Shown: positions 50,236 through 60,772, counted from the stretch's first letter. The stretch is 64,000 bases of DNA from Halorhodospira halophila (GCF_016653405.1 NZ_NHSN01000032.1:22571-86570); one strand, 5' to 3'. Notes: generated by a model from the letters alone, not told the origin. Numbers and translations are program-made.

Positions 50236-50744
50236 CAGCCCGCCGCGCTGAACCGCTCACGCTTCTCCATACGCTTGCGCACCCGCTTGCGCTTGAGCTC
50301 GGAGAGGTAATCGATGAACAGCCGACCTTCGAGGTGGTCGATCTCGTGCTGCAGGCAGACGGCCAGGGTGCCCTCAGCCTCGTCCTCGACCACCCGGCCA
50401 TCGCGCTCCAGCGCCCGGTAACGCACCCGCGTTGCCCGCGCAACGTCGTCGTAGTAGCCCGGAATGGACAGGCACCCCTCCTCGCCACTGGCCTCACCGG
50501 TGGCCTCGAGGATTTCCGGATTGACCAGCACCCGCGGCTCGTCGCGCTCCTCGGAGACGTCGATCACCACCACCCGCCGGCGGTCCCCCACCTGCGTGGC
50601 GGCCAGCCCGATGCCGCGAGCCTCGTACATGGTTTCAAGCATGTCGTCTGCCAGACGGCGGACGGCGTCATCGACCTCCGCGACGGGCTCGGCCCGCTCG
50701 CGGAGGCGGGGGTCAGGGTAAACAAGGATATCGAGGAGGGCCAT
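50235..50744 (-). CDS. def: Peptide deformylase
   Basis: A 169-residue metalloenzyme removing formyl from new proteins. All three motifs are intact: [18 protein letters not shown] with the metal Cys, and the metal-binding HEIDH. Start is ATG 50744 with GGAGG upstream. A TACAAT-type promoter lies about 36 bp further up. Confidence 0.96.
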   Translation of the reverse strand: MALLDILVYPDPRLRERAEPVAEVDDAVRRLADDMLETMYEARGIGLAATQVGDRRRVVVIDVSEERDEPRVLVNPEILEATGEASGEEGCLSIPGYYDDVARATRVRYRALERDGRVVEDEAEGTLAVCLQHEIDHLEGRLFIDYLSELKRKRVRKRMEKRERFSAAG

Positions 50745-50779
50745 GAGCGATGCTGCGCCTATTGTTGAGTGACGCATCG

Positions 50780-50808
50780 ATTGTAACGCACCGGCGCACG
50801 GAGGGCAG
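50780..50808 (-). promoter_or_regulatory. Candidate promoter for def-fmt-rsmB-hemF
   Basis: Minus strand: -10 TACAAT (50785-50780), five of six bases, with a weak -35 CTGCCC (50808-50803) at 17 bp. It is the only good -10 in the 186 bp gap between def and dprA. Confidence 0.45.
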
Positions 50809-50930
50809 CCACAACCTGGAATGCTTCTACGGCGCATCCGAGAACCGCTTCCGCAGCAACCCCGCCCTTGCGCCCGCCCGCCGCCGCCGGGCAACGTATC
50901 GGTCCCTTGCCAAGGACGGTGAGCAACGAC

Positions 50931-52034
50931 ATGGACGACGACACCTACCACGCCCTCGCCCTGGCGCGGGTTCCCGGCGTGGGCCCGCGCACCTGGTCCC
51001 GGCTGATGGCGGCCTTCGGCGGGCCGGAGGCGGTCTTCCGGGCCGGGCGCAGCGCCCTGCGCAGTCTGGGTCTCGACGCCACCACGGAGGCCGGTATCCT
51101 CGCCCCGGACTGGGCCGCCGCCCGGGCCGATGCCCGCTGGCTGGACGGCCCGGGGGCGCGCCACCTACTGCGCCTGGCGCGGCCGGGCTACCCGGGGCAG
51201 CTGGCCGAGATCCCCGACCCGCCACCGCTACTGTTCGTCGCCGGCGACCCGGCGACCCTGCACCACCCTCAGGTGGCCATCGTCGGCAGCCGCCACGCCA
51301 CCGCCGCCGGGCGCGACCTGGCCCACGACCTGGCCGCAGGCCTGGCACGAGCCGGGGTCGCCACCACCAGTGGCCTGGCCACAGGCATCGATGCCGCTGC
51401 CCACCGCGGTGCCCTGGAGGCTGGCGGCACCACGCTGGCGGTCGTCGGCACCGGCCCGGACCGGATCTATCCGGCCCGCCACCGCCGCCTCCACGCCAGG
51501 ATCCTCGCCTCCGGCGCCGTCCTCGGCGAGCTGCCCCCCGGCTGCGGACCGCTGGCGGCCCACTTCCCGCGGCGCAACCGCATCGTCAGCGGCCTGTCGC
51601 TGGGGGTGGTGGTCGTTCAGGCCGGCCGCCACAGCGGCTCGCTGATCACCGCCCGGCTCGCCGCCGAACAGGGCCGCGAGGTCTTCGCCGTACCCGGATC
51701 CATCCACGACCCGTTGGCCCGCGGGTGCCATGCGCTTCTGCGGGAGGGTGCCAAGCTGGTAGAATCGGTGGACGATATCCTGGAAGAACTCCCGGGCACG
51801 GTCGGCAGCGCCCCCGTGAACGCCCCCTCGGATTCGACCAGTCCAGCCGCGGATCCGGACGAGGCGCGCATCCTCGCGGCCCTCGGCCACGATCCGCTCA
51901 CCCTCGACACCCTCCAGCAGCGGTCTGGATTGACGCTCGATAGGCTTTCATCCATTCTGCTAACCATGGAGCTGAAAGGCCTGGTGACTGCGATACCCGG
52001 GGGCCGGTATCAGCGGCGCGGGCCAGAGGGCTGA
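50931..52034 (+). CDS. dprA: DNA processing protein DprA (Smf)
   Basis: A 367-residue protein that loads RecA on incoming single-stranded DNA during transformation. An N-terminal helix-hairpin-helix/SAM-like part (about 1-70) precedes the extended Rossmann fold with [37 protein letters not shown] and [12 protein letters not shown]-terminal winged-helix domain (about 305-360) follows. I chose ATG 50931; GTG 50919 is possible but too close to its ribosome site. Translation runs straight into smg 2 bp later. The LysM gene often found upstream in relatives is absent. Confidence 0.93.
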   Translation: MDDDTYHALALARVPGVGPRTWSRLMAAFGGPEAVFRAGRSALRSLGLDATTEAGILAPDWAAARADARWLDGPGARHLLRLARPGYPGQLAEIPDPPPLLFVAGDPATLHHPQVAIVGSRHATAAGRDLAHDLAAGLARAGVATTSGLATGIDAAAHRGALEAGGTTLAVVGTGPDRIYPARHRRLHARILASGAVLGELPPGCGPLAAHFPRRNRIVSGLSLGVVVVQAGRHSGSLITARLAAEQGREVFAVPGSIHDPLARGCHALLREGAKLVESVDDILEELPGTVGSAPVNAPSDSTSPAADPDEARILAALGHDPLTLDTLQQRSGLTLDRLSSILLTMELKGLVTAIPGGRYQRRGPEG

Positions 52035-52036
52035 AG

Positions 52037-52507
52037 ATGAAGCAGAACGTTTTCGAAGTCCTGATGTACCTGTTCGAGAACTACCTCTACAACGACGAGG
52101 AACCCGGCGATCGGGACTCGCTCGAGAGCGAGCTCCACGAGGCCGGCTTCAGCGCGATGGAGATCCGCAAGGCGTTCGAGTGGCTCGACGCCCTGGCCGA
52201 CTCCCGCGTACTGCCGGCCGCCCCGTCGGGCAAGTCGTCGATCCGGTTGTTCGGCGAGCCCGAGCTGGCGCGCCTGGACACCGAGACGCGCGGGTTCATT
52301 CTCTACCTGGAGCAGGTCGGCATTCTCACCGCGGAAAGTCGCGAGCTGGTGCTCGACCGGATCCTGGCGCTGGATGACCACGAGGTGGATCTCGATACGG
52401 TCAAATGGGTCATCCTCATGGTCCTGTTCAATCGCCCCGGCGAGGAAGAGGCGTACAACTGGATGGAGAACCTGATGTTCGACGTCCCGACGCACCTCGT
52501 CCACTGA
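52037..52507 (+). CDS. smg: Smg family protein (DUF494)
   Basis: A 156-residue acidic protein of the DUF494/Smg family, opening MKQNVFEVLMYLFENY. Its role is not established; it is consistently found beside dprA and topA in gammaproteobacteria. It shows no membrane segment or catalytic motif. It is separated from topA by 105 bp holding a long hairpin. Confidence 0.93.
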   Translation: MKQNVFEVLMYLFENYLYNDEEPGDRDSLESELHEAGFSAMEIRKAFEWLDALADSRVLPAAPSGKSSIRLFGEPELARLDTETRGFILYLEQVGILTAESRELVLDRILALDDHEVDLDTVKWVILMVLFNRPGEEEAYNWMENLMFDVPTHLVH

Positions 52508-52515
52508 CGACGGGT

Positions 52516-52541
52516 GGCCGCCGCGCCCCGGCGCGGCGGCC
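52516..52541. repeat. Perfect 12-bp inverted repeat between smg and topA
   Basis: Arms 52516-52527 and 52530-52541, entirely G and C, with a 2-base spacer, begin 9 bp after the smg stop. There is no T-run. Probable end or attenuation point of the dprA-smg transcript before topA. Confidence 0.5.
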
Positions 52542-52612
52542 GGTTCCACGGCCCGGCACCGCCCTTCGGTCGCCACCCGACCGCCCTCCTCTACATACAC
52601 GAACGGCTCTGC

Positions 52613-55012
52613 ATGGGTAAAAGCCTCGTCATCGTCGAGTCGCCTGCCAAGGCGCGCACGATCAACAAATACCTGGGTTCCGATTACGAGGTCATGGCCT
52701 CCTACGGCCACGTCCGTGACCTCGTCCCCAAGGAGGGGGCGGTGGATCCGTCCAGCGGCTTCGCCATGAAGTACGCGCCCATCGACAAGAACCAGAAACA
52801 CGTCGATGCCATCGCCAAGGCGGCCCGGAAAGCCGATGCCCTCTACCTGGCCACCGACCCGGACCGCGAGGGCGAGGCCATCTCCTGGCACCTGGTGGAG
52901 CTGCTCCGCGACAAGGGGATCCTGGACGGCAAGCCGGTCTACCGGGTGGTCTTTCACGAGATCACCAAGGGCGCCATCCAGGAGGCCATGGACCACCCGC
53001 GGGACATCTCCGAGGAGCTGGTCAACGCCCAGCAGGCCCGCCGCGCCCTGGACTACCTGGTCGGGTTCAACCTCTCGCCGCTGCTCTGGCGCAAGATCAC
53101 CAGCGGCCTCTCCGCCGGGCGTGTGCAAAGCCCCGCGCTGCGCATGATCTGCGAGCGTGAGACCGAGATCGAGCAGTTCGAGCCCCAGGAGTACTGGAGC
53201 GTCGAGGCGGATGCGGCCAAGGCGCAGCAGCCCTTCGTGGCCAAGCTCTCGCAACTCCACGGCGAGAAGGTCCGCCAGTTCACCATCACCGACGAGGCCC
53301 ACGCGCAGGAAGTGGACCGCACGCTGCGCGAGGCGGCCCGGGCCCAGGCGGACCCGTCCCGGCTGGGCCCCGTCGGCGATGGCGACACCGAGGTCATCGG
53401 GACGCTGCGGGTCGCCTCGGTGGAGCGCAAGCAGCGCCGCCGCAATCCGGCAGCACCGTTCATCACTTCGACCCTGCAGCAGGAGGCATCGCGCAAGCTC
53501 GGCTTCACCGCCAGCCGGACCATGCGCATCGCCCAGCAGCTCTACGAGGGCATCGACGTCGGCGAGGGCAGCGCCGTCGGCCTGATCACCTACATGCGGA
53601 CCGACTCCGTGAACCTCTCCGGCGAGGCGATCACCGAGATGCGCCAGGCGATCACGGATCGCTACGGGGCCGACAGGCTCCCGGACAAGGCGCAGGTCTA
53701 CAAGACCCGCTCGAAGAATGCCCAGGAGGCCCACGAGGCCATCCGGCCCACGTCGGCGGCACGCCACCCGGACGATGTGCGTGCCTACCTCAACGACGAG
53801 CAGCGCAAGCTCTACGACCTCATCTGGAAGCGGGCGGTCGCCTCGCAGATGAAGCACGCCACCATCCACACGGTGGCCGTCGACCTGGCCGCGGACGCCG
53901 ACGCCCGCCACCTGCTGCGGGCCACCGGCTCCACGGTGGCCGATCCGGGCTTCATGGTCGTCTACCGCGAAGGCAGTGACGACGGCAAGGACGACTCCGG
54001 CGAGAAGTTCCTCCCGGAGCTCGAGGAAGGCGAGCAGGTGGAGCTACACGCCATCCGCGCCGAGCAGCACTTCACTGAGCCGCCGCCGCGCTACACCGAG
54101 GCTAGCCTGGTGCGCGCCCTGGAGGAGTACGGCATCGGCCGGCCGTCCACCTACGCCTCGATCATCTCCACGCTGCAGAACCGCAACTACGTGGAGATGG
54201 ACGGCAAGCGCTTCATCCCCACCGACATCGGGCGCACGGTTAACAAGTTCCTCACCGAGCACTTTGACCGTTATGTCGACTACGACTTCACCGCCCGGCT
54301 CGAGGACGACTTGGACGCCATCTCCCGCGGCGAGCAGGACTGGGTGCCGGTCCTCGAGGCGTTCTGGGAGCCCTTCCGCGAGCGGGTCGAGGAGAAGAAG
54401 AACGTCTCGCGCCAGGAGGCCGTCCAGGCCCGCGAACTCGGCACCGACCCGAAGACCGGCAAGCCGGTGACGGTACGCATCGGCCGCTACGGGCCGTTCG
54501 CCCAGCTCGGCTCCCGGGACGACGACGAGAAGCCGCGCTTCGCCGGCCTGCGCCCCGGTCAGAGCATCGACACGATCACCCTCGATGAGGCCCTGCAGCT
54601 GTTCAAGCTGCCGCGGGATATGGGCGAGACCGAGGAGGGCGAAGACGTACAGGTCAGCATCGGCCGCTTCGGCCCCTACGTGCGCTACGGCAAGAAGTTC
54701 GTCTCCATCCCCAAGGACGAGGACCCGTACACCATTACCAAGGAGCGGGCCCACGAGCTGGTCCGGGAGAAGAAACAGGCCGACGCCAACCGGATCATCC
54801 ACGACTTCGGCGACGGGATTCAGATCCTGCGCGGGCGCTACGGACCGTACATCACCAACGGCGAGAAGAACGCCAAGGTGCCCAAGGACCGGGAGCCGGA
54901 CTCGCTCACCCACGAGGAGTGCCAGGAGCTGATCGCCAAGGCACCGGCCCGCAAGGGGCGCCGCGGCGGCACCTCCAAGGGCGGGCGCGGGCGCAGCAAG
55001 GCGACTACCTGA
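52613..55012 (+). CDS. topA: DNA topoisomerase I
   Basis: A 799-residue type IA topoisomerase relaxing negative supercoils. The Toprim domain has E9 in VIVESPAKA and the acidic TDPDREGE (82-88). The catalytic tyrosine is Y327 in [10 protein letters not shown]. The C-terminus differs from E. coli: instead of zinc ribbons (no CxxC pairs are present) it has three repeats of the IGRYGPF type (near residues 623, 681 and 744) and ends in a basic KGRRGG..GRGRSK tail. It overlaps the convergent tsaD by 8 bp. Confidence 0.95.
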   Translation: MGKSLVIVESPAKARTINKYLGSDYEVMASYGHVRDLVPKEGAVDPSSGFAMKYAPIDKNQKHVDAIAKAARKADALYLATDPDREGEAISWHLVELLRDKGILDGKPVYRVVFHEITKGAIQEAMDHPRDISEELVNAQQARRALDYLVGFNLSPLLWRKITSGLSAGRVQSPALRMICERETEIEQFEPQEYWSVEADAAKAQQPFVAKLSQLHGEKVRQFTITDEAHAQEVDRTLREAARAQADPSRLGPVGDGDTEVIGTLRVASVERKQRRRNPAAPFITSTLQQEASRKLGFTASRTMRIAQQLYEGIDVGEGSAVGLITYMRTDSVNLSGEAITEMRQAITDRYGADRLPDKAQVYKTRSKNAQEAHEAIRPTSAARHPDDVRAYLNDEQRKLYDLIWKRAVASQMKHATIHTVAVDLAADADARHLLRATGSTVADPGFMVVYREGSDDGKDDSGEKFLPELEEGEQVELHAIRAEQHFTEPPPRYTEASLVRALEEYGIGRPSTYASIISTLQNRNYVEMDGKRFIPTDIGRTVNKFLTEHFDRYVDYDFTARLEDDLDAISRGEQDWVPVLEAFWEPFRERVEEKKNVSRQEAVQARELGTDPKTGKPVTVRIGRYGPFAQLGSRDDDEKPRFAGLRPGQSIDTITLDEALQLFKLPRDMGETEEGEDVQVSIGRFGPYVRYGKKFVSIPKDEDPYTITKERAHELVREKKQADANRIIHDFGDGIQILRGRYGPYITNGEKNAKVPKDREPDSLTHEECQELIAKAPARKGRRGGTSKGGRGRSKATT

Positions 55013-56012
55013 GTTCGGCCAGCGGCCAGCGTGGGCGCACGCTGAAGTCGAGATCGTCGCGGTGGCCGGCCTCCAGGCGACGCAAGCCGGTGTAGGCGAT
55101 CATCGCGGCGTTGTCGGTACACAGCTCCAAGCGCGGGTAGTGGGCGGTGAATCCGCTCGCGCGCCCGGCCTCGTCGAGCCGCTCGCGCAGCCGGGCGTTG
55201 GCCCCCACCCCGCCCGAGACCACCAGCCGGCCCGCGCCGGTCTGCTCGAGCGCACGCCGGCACTTGATCACCAGGGTATCCACCACCGCCTCCTGGAATC
55301 CGTGGGCGATGTCCGCCCGCCCCCGGGGGTCGTCCCCGGCAGCCTCGACGGCATGCAGGACGGCGGTCTTCAGCCCGCTGAAGCTGAAATCGAGCCCCGG
55401 CCGGTCGGTCATCGGCCGCGGCAGGCGCACCGCGCCCGGAGTCCCTTCCGCGGCCAGGCGGGCGATGGACGGACCACCGGGATACGGCAGCTGCAGCAGC
55501 CGGGCGGTCTTGTCGAACGCCTCGCCGGCGGCGTCATCCACCGACTCCCCAAGGACGCGGTAGCGGCCAAAGTCCGCCACCTGCACCAGCATGGTATGCC
55601 CCCCGGAGACCAACAGGGCCACCAGCGGCATCGCCGGCGGATCCGGCTCGAGCAGCGGAGCCAGCAGATGCCCCTCCATGTGGTGGACGCCGACGGCGGG
55701 CAGGCCGCGGGCCCAGGCCAGAGTCCGCGCGAAGGCGGCCCCGACCATCAACGCCCCGGGCAGGCCGGGGCCGCGGGTCCAGGCGACGCCGTCGAGCTCC
55801 GCCGGCGTCAGGCCGGCGTCACGCAGCACCCCGTTGACCAACCCGGGCAACTTGCGCACGTGATCCCGTGAGGCCAGCTCCGGCACAACCCCGCCATAAG
55901 CGGCATGGTCGACCACCTGGCTGTGCACGGCGTGCGCCAGCAGACCCTCGCGGCGGCAGTAGACCGCCGCGGCGGTTTCGTCACAGGAACTCTCGATACC
56001 TAGTACGCGCAC
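55005..56012 (-). CDS. tsaD: tRNA threonylcarbamoyladenosine transferase subunit TsaD
   Basis: A 335-residue ASKHA-fold protein that transfers threonylcarbamoyl to A37 of ANN-reading tRNAs. The metal motif HHMEGH, the phosphate loops [15 protein letters not shown] and [11 protein letters not shown], and [16 protein letters not shown] are intact. It lies 40 bp after tsaC, which makes its substrate; both steps of t6A synthesis are therefore together. Its stop overlaps topA by 8 bp. Confidence 0.96.
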   Translation of the reverse strand: MRVLGIESSCDETAAAVYCRREGLLAHAVHSQVVDHAAYGGVVPELASRDHVRKLPGLVNGVLRDAGLTPAELDGVAWTRGPGLPGALMVGAAFARTLAWARGLPAVGVHHMEGHLLAPLLEPDPPAMPLVALLVSGGHTMLVQVADFGRYRVLGESVDDAAGEAFDKTARLLQLPYPGGPSIARLAAEGTPGAVRLPRPMTDRPGLDFSFSGLKTAVLHAVEAAGDDPRGRADIAHGFQEAVVDTLVIKCRRALEQTGAGRLVVSGGVGANARLRERLDEAGRASGFTAHYPRLELCTDNAAMIAYTGLRRLEAGHRDDLDFSVRPRWPLAELR

Positions 56013-56052
56013 AGGGGAGACTCCGATCCGGACGGATTCAGAAAACGGCGGC

Positions 56053-56628
56053 TCAGCGTCTCAGGTACGCCCCGCTGCGCCCGTCCCGGATGGGGGTGGG
56101 GCGCCCCAGCCCGCCCAGCCGACCAGGCACCAGGGCATCGATCCGCGTGCCGAAGTAACGCCGCACCTGCGGTGCGCTCCGAGCGGGCCGCCCGGCCGAG
56201 GGGTTGGCGCTGGTGGAGACCAGCGCACCGCCGAAGGCCCGGCACAGGGCCGCGGCCACCGGATGCGCGGTCACCCGCACGGCCACCGTGTCGCGTCCAC
56301 CACTGACCCACCTCGGCGCCCGGGGCGAGGCCGGCAGCACCCAGGTCATCGGCCCCGGCCAGCTGGCGCGGATCTCCTCGGCCCGCTCCTCCGGCAGCGG
56401 TGCCAGGAAGCCGCCGAGCTGCTCCGGCTCGGCGGCGATCAGGATCAGGCCCTGACGCTCGGGACGACCCTTCAGCGCCAGCAGGCGCGCCACGGCGTCG
56501 TCGCGCCGCGGATCGCACCCCAGCCCCCAGACCGCCTCGGTGGGATAGGCCACCACCCCACCGCGGCGCAGGACGGCAGCCGCGTGCCCGATCCGGAACG
56601 GGCTGCTGCCGGCCGCACGCTCGCTCAT
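56053..56628 (-). CDS. tsaC: L-threonylcarbamoyladenylate synthase (TsaC/YrdC)
   Basis: A 191-residue YrdC-domain enzyme making threonylcarbamoyl-AMP from threonine, bicarbonate and ATP. Conserved features are [16 protein letters not shown], the [13 protein letters not shown]ys/Arg, [12 protein letters not shown] and the SxN motif [13 protein letters not shown] (VSTSANPSA). Length fits TsaC, not the longer Sua5. It overlaps the plsY stop by 4 bp and precedes tsaD. Confidence 0.93.
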   Translation of the reverse strand: MSERAAGSSPFRIGHAAAVLRRGGVVAYPTEAVWGLGCDPRRDDAVARLLALKGRPERQGLILIAAEPEQLGGFLAPLPEERAEEIRASWPGPMTWVLPASPRAPRWVSGGRDTVAVRVTAHPVAAALCRAFGGALVSTSANPSAGRPARSAPQVRRYFGTRIDALVPGRLGGLGRPTPIRDGRSGAYLRR

Positions 56629-57218
56629 GAGCCCGAGGAGCCGATGCGGCTCTCCTCACCGGCGGCGAGCCGGACGATGTTCTCGCGGTGGCGCCAGACG
56701 ATGGCCACCGTGAGGATGGCCGTCGCCGCGGTGAGCACCGGCGAGCCCGAGAGCCAGAGCATGTAGATCGGCGCCATGGCGAAGGCCACCACGGCGGCCA
56801 GCGAGGAGTAGCGGAAGGCGCCGGCCACGGCCAGCCAGGTCACCGCAGTGGCCAGCAGGGCCAGCGGAGACCAGGCCAGGATCACCCCCAGGCCCGTGGC
56901 CACACCCTTGCCCCCCTGGAACCGGAAGTAGACCGGGAACAGGTGGCCAAAGAAGGCCGCCAGACCCGCGGCGCTGGCCACCACCGGATCCTCGGTGGCC
57001 AGCCAGGCCAGCAGCACCGGGAGCGTCCCCTTGAGCCAGTCGCCAACCAGGGTAATGCCCGCCGGCACCTTGCCGGCCAGGCGCAACACGTTGGTCGCCC
57101 CGGGGTTGCCGGAGCCGCCCTGGCGCGGGTCGCCGAGATTCATCACCCGGCAGACCACGATCGCCGAGGAGATGGAACCGATGAGATAACCGATGATTAC
57201 AAGGATGACATCCAGCAT
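56625..57218 (-). CDS. plsY: Acyl-phosphate:glycerol-3-phosphate acyltransferase PlsY
   Basis: A 197-residue inner-membrane enzyme with about five membrane segments that starts phospholipid synthesis using acyl-phosphate. Its three motifs are visible: YLIGSISSAIVVCRVMNLGDPRQGGSGNPGATN (motif 1 region), FRFQGGKGVATGLG, and a C-terminal WRHRENIVRL-type motif. First gene of plsY-tsaC-tsaD. PlsX is not in the window. Confidence 0.94.
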   Translation of the reverse strand: MLDVILVIIGYLIGSISSAIVVCRVMNLGDPRQGGSGNPGATNVLRLAGKVPAGITLVGDWLKGTLPVLLAWLATEDPVVASAAGLAAFFGHLFPVYFRFQGGKGVATGLGVILAWSPLALLATAVTWLAVAGAFRYSSLAAVVAFAMAPIYMLWLSGSPVLTAATAILTVAIVWRHRENIVRLAAGEESRIGSSGS

Positions 57219-57268
57219 GGCGCAAGTCTCTGTCGATCAGTGGCGCGTTGCAAGTTTCAATCAGCTCC

Positions 57269-57285
57269 GGGCGGCGCTGCCGCCC
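57269..57285. repeat. Inverted repeat in the plsY/methyltransferase gap
   Basis: A perfect 7-bp stem (57269-57275 with 57279-57285) and 3-base loop in the 141 bp divergent region. No convincing promoter hexamers were found beside it; function unclear. Confidence 0.35.
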
Positions 57286-57359
57286 TCCACCGTATACCGG
57301 AAACGCGGCACGGACGATACGCCTTGCCACGCGGCGCGTTGCCCCTGAAACTCTCGGGC

Positions 57360-58544
57360 ATGACCCGAGACAACCCCGCCCTGGACCTCGACCCGACCGC
57401 CCTGGCGATCAGCCACCGCCTGAGCCAGCGCCTGCGTACGGCCATGGACGAGGCCGGCGGTGCGCTGACCTTCGAGGCCTTCATGGACCGGGCCCTGTAC
57501 GAGCCCGGCCTCGGCTACTATCGCGCCGGCGCGGCCCGTTTCGGTGCCGGGGGCGACTTCGCCACCGCCCCGGAACTCAGCGCGCTGTTCTCCCGCACCC
57601 TGGCCCGGCAGGCCGCGGAAATCCTCGACCACCTGGGTGGCGGCGACGTCATCGAGCTCGGCCCGGGCACCGGACGCCTGGCGGCCGCTGCGCTGGCCGA
57701 ACTCGAGCACCTCGGCCGTCTGCCGCGGCGCTGGCGCATGCTCGAGGTGAGCGCCGCCCTGCGCCAGGAGCAGGAGCAGACCCTCGCCGACCTCGTCCCC
57801 CACCTGCTCGAGCGCGTCGAGTGGCTCGAGACGCTGCCCACCGACAGCCCGCGGGCGGTCTGGGTCGCCAACGAGGTCCTCGACGCCCTGCCGGTGCGCC
57901 GCTTCGTCAAGCGCGGCGACGGGATCCGCGAGCTCGGCGTGCAGCCCGACGGCGACGGCTTTGCGTGGAGCGAACAGCCCGCCGACACCGAGCTGCAGCG
58001 GGCCGTCGCCGCCATCGAGGCACGCCTGGACGCGCCCCTGCCCGAGGGCTACGTCTCTGAGGTCTGCACCCGCCTCCAGCCCTTCCTCCGCGGGCTGTCC
58101 GAGGCGCTGCCGCACGGCGTGATGCTGTGGCTCGACTACGGCTACCCCCGCCGCGAGTACTATCTGGCCGAGCGCCACCGCGGCACCCTGCTCTGCCACT
58201 TCCGCCACCGGGCCCACGACGATCCGTTTTTTCACCCCGGGCTGCAGGACATCACCGCCTTCGTCGACTTCACGGCGGTGGCCGACGCGGCCCTCGACTG
58301 CGGGTTGGAGATCCTCGGCTATGCACCGCAGGGGCCGTTTCTCATGGGCGCCGGCCTTGCCCAGGTCGCCGAGTCGGCCATCGACGGCGCCGATGCGGCC
58401 GGCCAGGTGGCCGTCAGCAACGAGGTCCAGCGCATCACCCACCCCGGCGACATGGGGGAGCGGTTCAAGGTGATGGCCCTGGGGCGCGGCTACCATGGCC
58501 CGTTGAGCGGCTTCACCCTGGCCGACCGACGCGCCACGCTCTAA
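57360..58544 (+). CDS. SAM-dependent methyltransferase, MidA/NDUFAF7 family
   Basis: A 394-residue protein of the DUF185 family. Mitochondrial NDUFAF7 (MidA) dimethylates an arginine of a complex I subunit. Family blocks are YEPGLGYY, ARFGAGGDFATAPELS, the SAM loop VIELGPGTGRLAAAAL, VWVANEVLDALPVRRF and WLDYGYPRREYY. The bacterial substrate is not known. I chose ATG 57360. Its stop shares CTAA with the convergent cca. Confidence 0.92.
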   Translation: MTRDNPALDLDPTALAISHRLSQRLRTAMDEAGGALTFEAFMDRALYEPGLGYYRAGAARFGAGGDFATAPELSALFSRTLARQAAEILDHLGGGDVIELGPGTGRLAAAALAELEHLGRLPRRWRMLEVSAALRQEQEQTLADLVPHLLERVEWLETLPTDSPRAVWVANEVLDALPVRRFVKRGDGIRELGVQPDGDGFAWSEQPADTELQRAVAAIEARLDAPLPEGYVSEVCTRLQPFLRGLSEALPHGVMLWLDYGYPRREYYLAERHRGTLLCHFRHRAHDDPFFHPGLQDITAFVDFTAVADAALDCGLEILGYAPQGPFLMGAGLAQVAESAIDGADAAGQVAVSNEVQRITHPGDMGERFKVMALGRGYHGPLSGFTLADRRATL

Positions 58545-59806
58545 TCCGGATCCGCCGGCGGCGTGCCGGCGGCCGTCCCGCCGCGCTCCGGGCGCGGGAC
58601 CTGTGCCATCGCCCGGCAGCGCGCCTCGCGCACCGCTTCGCCCACCTCCGGCCCACGCAGGCCCTGCTCGACGAAGACGCGCGCCGACACCCCGCGGCAC
58701 GCCTCGAAGGCGTCGCGAAGGAAGGCCCCGGCGGCCCAGTCGGCCACCTCGTTGCCGGCACGGCCGCGGTAGTCCGCCAGGCAGGCCTGGAGGAACGGCT
58801 CCAGGCGCTCCGGGCGCCGGAACAGGTCCAGGGCCTCGAAGAGTTCCACCAGCGCCCCGGGGCGCAGCTCCGGCGCGCGGTGGGCGCGCATGTGCCAACG
58901 TGTGACCAGGATGGCCAGGTCCCGGCACGCCCGCGGCGCCTTCAGACGCTCGCTGGCCTCCCGCGCCGGCTCGACTCCGGCGGCCTCGTGGCCCGGGTGA
59001 TGGGGGAGCTCCTCGGCCGGCGTGAGCGCCTTGCCCACATCGTGGAGCAGCACGGCAAAGCGCGCCTCCAGCGGCGCACCGTTGCCCGCCGCGGCGTCTA
59101 GGGCCTTGAGGGTGTGGGTGCCGGCATCACCCTCGGGGTGGTACGCAGGCGGCTGCGGCACACCGAACAGGGCATCCACTTCGGGCAGCACGCGGGCCAA
59201 GGCGCCGGCCTCACGCAGGACCTCGATCATGCGCCTGGGCGCGGGCTCCATCAGGCCCCGAGCCAGCTCCTGCCACACCCGCTCCGGGACCAGGGCGTCG
59301 ACCTCGCCAGCATCGACCATGCGCTGGCACAAGGCCATAGTGTCCTCGGCGACGACGAAACCCGCATCGGCGAAACGCGCCGCGAAACGCGCCAGGCGCA
59401 GGATGCGCACCGGGTCCTCGGCAAAGGCTTCGGTGACATGGCGCAGCCGACGGGCCTCGAGGTCGGCCCGGCCGCCGAACGGGTCGATGAGGTTGCCCTC
59501 GGCATCCTCGGCCATGGCGTTGATGGTCAGATCGCGCCGGGCCAGGTCCTGCTCCAGGGTGACATCCGGCGCCGCGTGGAAGGCGAACCCGTGGTATCCC
59601 ACCGCCGTCTTGCGCTCGGTGCGCGCCAGGGCGTGCTCCTCGCCGGTCTGCGGGTGGAGGAAGACCGGGAACTCCCGGCCCACCGGGCGATAGCCGGCCG
59701 CCTCCATGGCCTCGGGCGTGGCTCCGACCACCACCCAGTCCACCTCGTCCACCGACCGCCCCAGGAGGCGATCGCGGACCGCGCCGCCGACACGATACCG
59801 TTGCAC
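58541..59806 (-). CDS. cca: CCA-adding tRNA nucleotidyltransferase (multifunctional)
   Basis: A 421-residue class II enzyme that builds or repairs the 3' CCA of tRNA. The nucleotidyltransferase site is GGAVRDRLLGRSVDEVDWVV, with the catalytic acidic pair, followed by RRDLTINAMAED and EDPVRILRLARFAARF. An HD domain (LLHDVGKAL) in the C-terminal half matches the E. coli-type protein with added phosphatase/phosphodiesterase activity. It follows the NDUFA9-like gene by 3 bp. Confidence 0.95.
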   Translation of the reverse strand: MQRYRVGGAVRDRLLGRSVDEVDWVVVGATPEAMEAAGYRPVGREFPVFLHPQTGEEHALARTERKTAVGYHGFAFHAAPDVTLEQDLARRDLTINAMAEDAEGNLIDPFGGRADLEARRLRHVTEAFAEDPVRILRLARFAARFADAGFVVAEDTMALCQRMVDAGEVDALVPERVWQELARGLMEPAPRRMIEVLREAGALARVLPEVDALFGVPQPPAYHPEGDAGTHTLKALDAAAGNGAPLEARFAVLLHDVGKALTPAEELPHHPGHEAAGVEPAREASERLKAPRACRDLAILVTRWHMRAHRAPELRPGALVELFEALDLFRRPERLEPFLQACLADYRGRAGNEVADWAAGAFLRDAFEACRGVSARVFVEQGLRGPEVGEAVREARCRAMAQVPRPERGGTAAGTPPADPD

Positions 59807-59809
59807 GGG

Positions 59810-60772
59810 CTAGCGACCGGCCTCGCGCCGGGCTTGCTGATACTGCGCCTGCCGCCCGGCCGTGCCCAGGTAGTTTGGTGCGATGGCCTCGAGCGCGTTC
59901 GCCTGGATGCCCAGTGCCGCCAGGCCGTCCTCGGCGCAGCAGCTCGGGGTGGCGCTGAGCCGGTACTGATCCAGGGTATACGGTCTGCCGGGCATCCAGC
60001 CGAGCACTCGGGCACTGGCCTGGGACAGGCTGTCGTTCAGGCCGACCACCCGGCGGCGCAGGCCGCGCAGCTCGGCGACGTACTCCACCAGCTCGCGCAG
60101 GGTATAGATCTGCGGTCCGCAGAGCTCGTAGGCACGCCCGGCCGTACGCGGATTCTCCATGGCGTTGATCACTGCCTGGCCCACGTCGCCGGCGAAGACC
60201 GGCTGGAAGCGGGCGTCCGGCGTGGGCAGGAAGAAGACCCCGGGGGCGAAGCGCAGGAGCCCGGCGAAGCGATTCAGGAACCGATCGCCACTGCCGAAGA
60301 TCACCGACGGTCGCAGCACCGTGGCACCGATCTGCTCCGGATCCGCCGCCCGCACCAGCTGCTCGCCTTCGCCCTTGGTGCGCAGGAACAGGCTGTTGGC
60401 GTCCGGGTGCGCGCCGACGGCGCTCATGTGCAGGTAGCGTGGCACGCTGGCCCGGCGAGCGGCGGAAAGCACCCGCCGGGCCAGGTCGACGTGGACCTCG
60501 CGATAGGCACCCTCGCGCGGGCCATTGCGGCCGGTGTGGGCACCGGCCAGGTTGATCACGGCGTGGCAACCGCAGAAGTGGCGCACCAGCTGCCGCTCGT
60601 CGTGGACGTCGGCCTCGATCAGTCGCAGCCCGGGGAAGGGCAGCAGGTCGCGGCCACGGTAGTAGCGGCGGGTCAGCGCCCGTATCGCGTACCCCCGCCC
60701 GGCGAGCCGGTTGGCCACGTGCATCCCGACGAAACCGGTCCCGCCGACGATACAGACGGTCTTCGCGTCCAT
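59810..60772 (-). CDS. NAD(P)-binding atypical SDR, complex I NDUFA9-like family
   Basis: A 320-residue extended short-chain dehydrogenase-like protein. The nucleotide loop is CIVGGTGFVGMHVANRLAGRG. The usual YxxxK catalytic pair is not obvious; the corresponding stretch reads FLRTKGEGEQLV, as in the NDUFA9-type atypical SDRs. These bacterial relatives are often co-located with electron-transport or quinone genes, without a proven activity. It precedes cca by 3 bp. Confidence 0.88.
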   Translation of the reverse strand: MDAKTVCIVGGTGFVGMHVANRLAGRGYAIRALTRRYYRGRDLLPFPGLRLIEADVHDERQLVRHFCGCHAVINLAGAHTGRNGPREGAYREVHVDLARRVLSAARRASVPRYLHMSAVGAHPDANSLFLRTKGEGEQLVRAADPEQIGATVLRPSVIFGSGDRFLNRFAGLLRFAPGVFFLPTPDARFQPVFAGDVGQAVINAMENPRTAGRAYELCGPQIYTLRELVEYVAELRGLRRRVVGLNDSLSQASARVLGWMPGRPYTLDQYRLSATPSCCAEDGLAALGIQANALEAIAPNYLGTAGRQAQYQQARREAGR

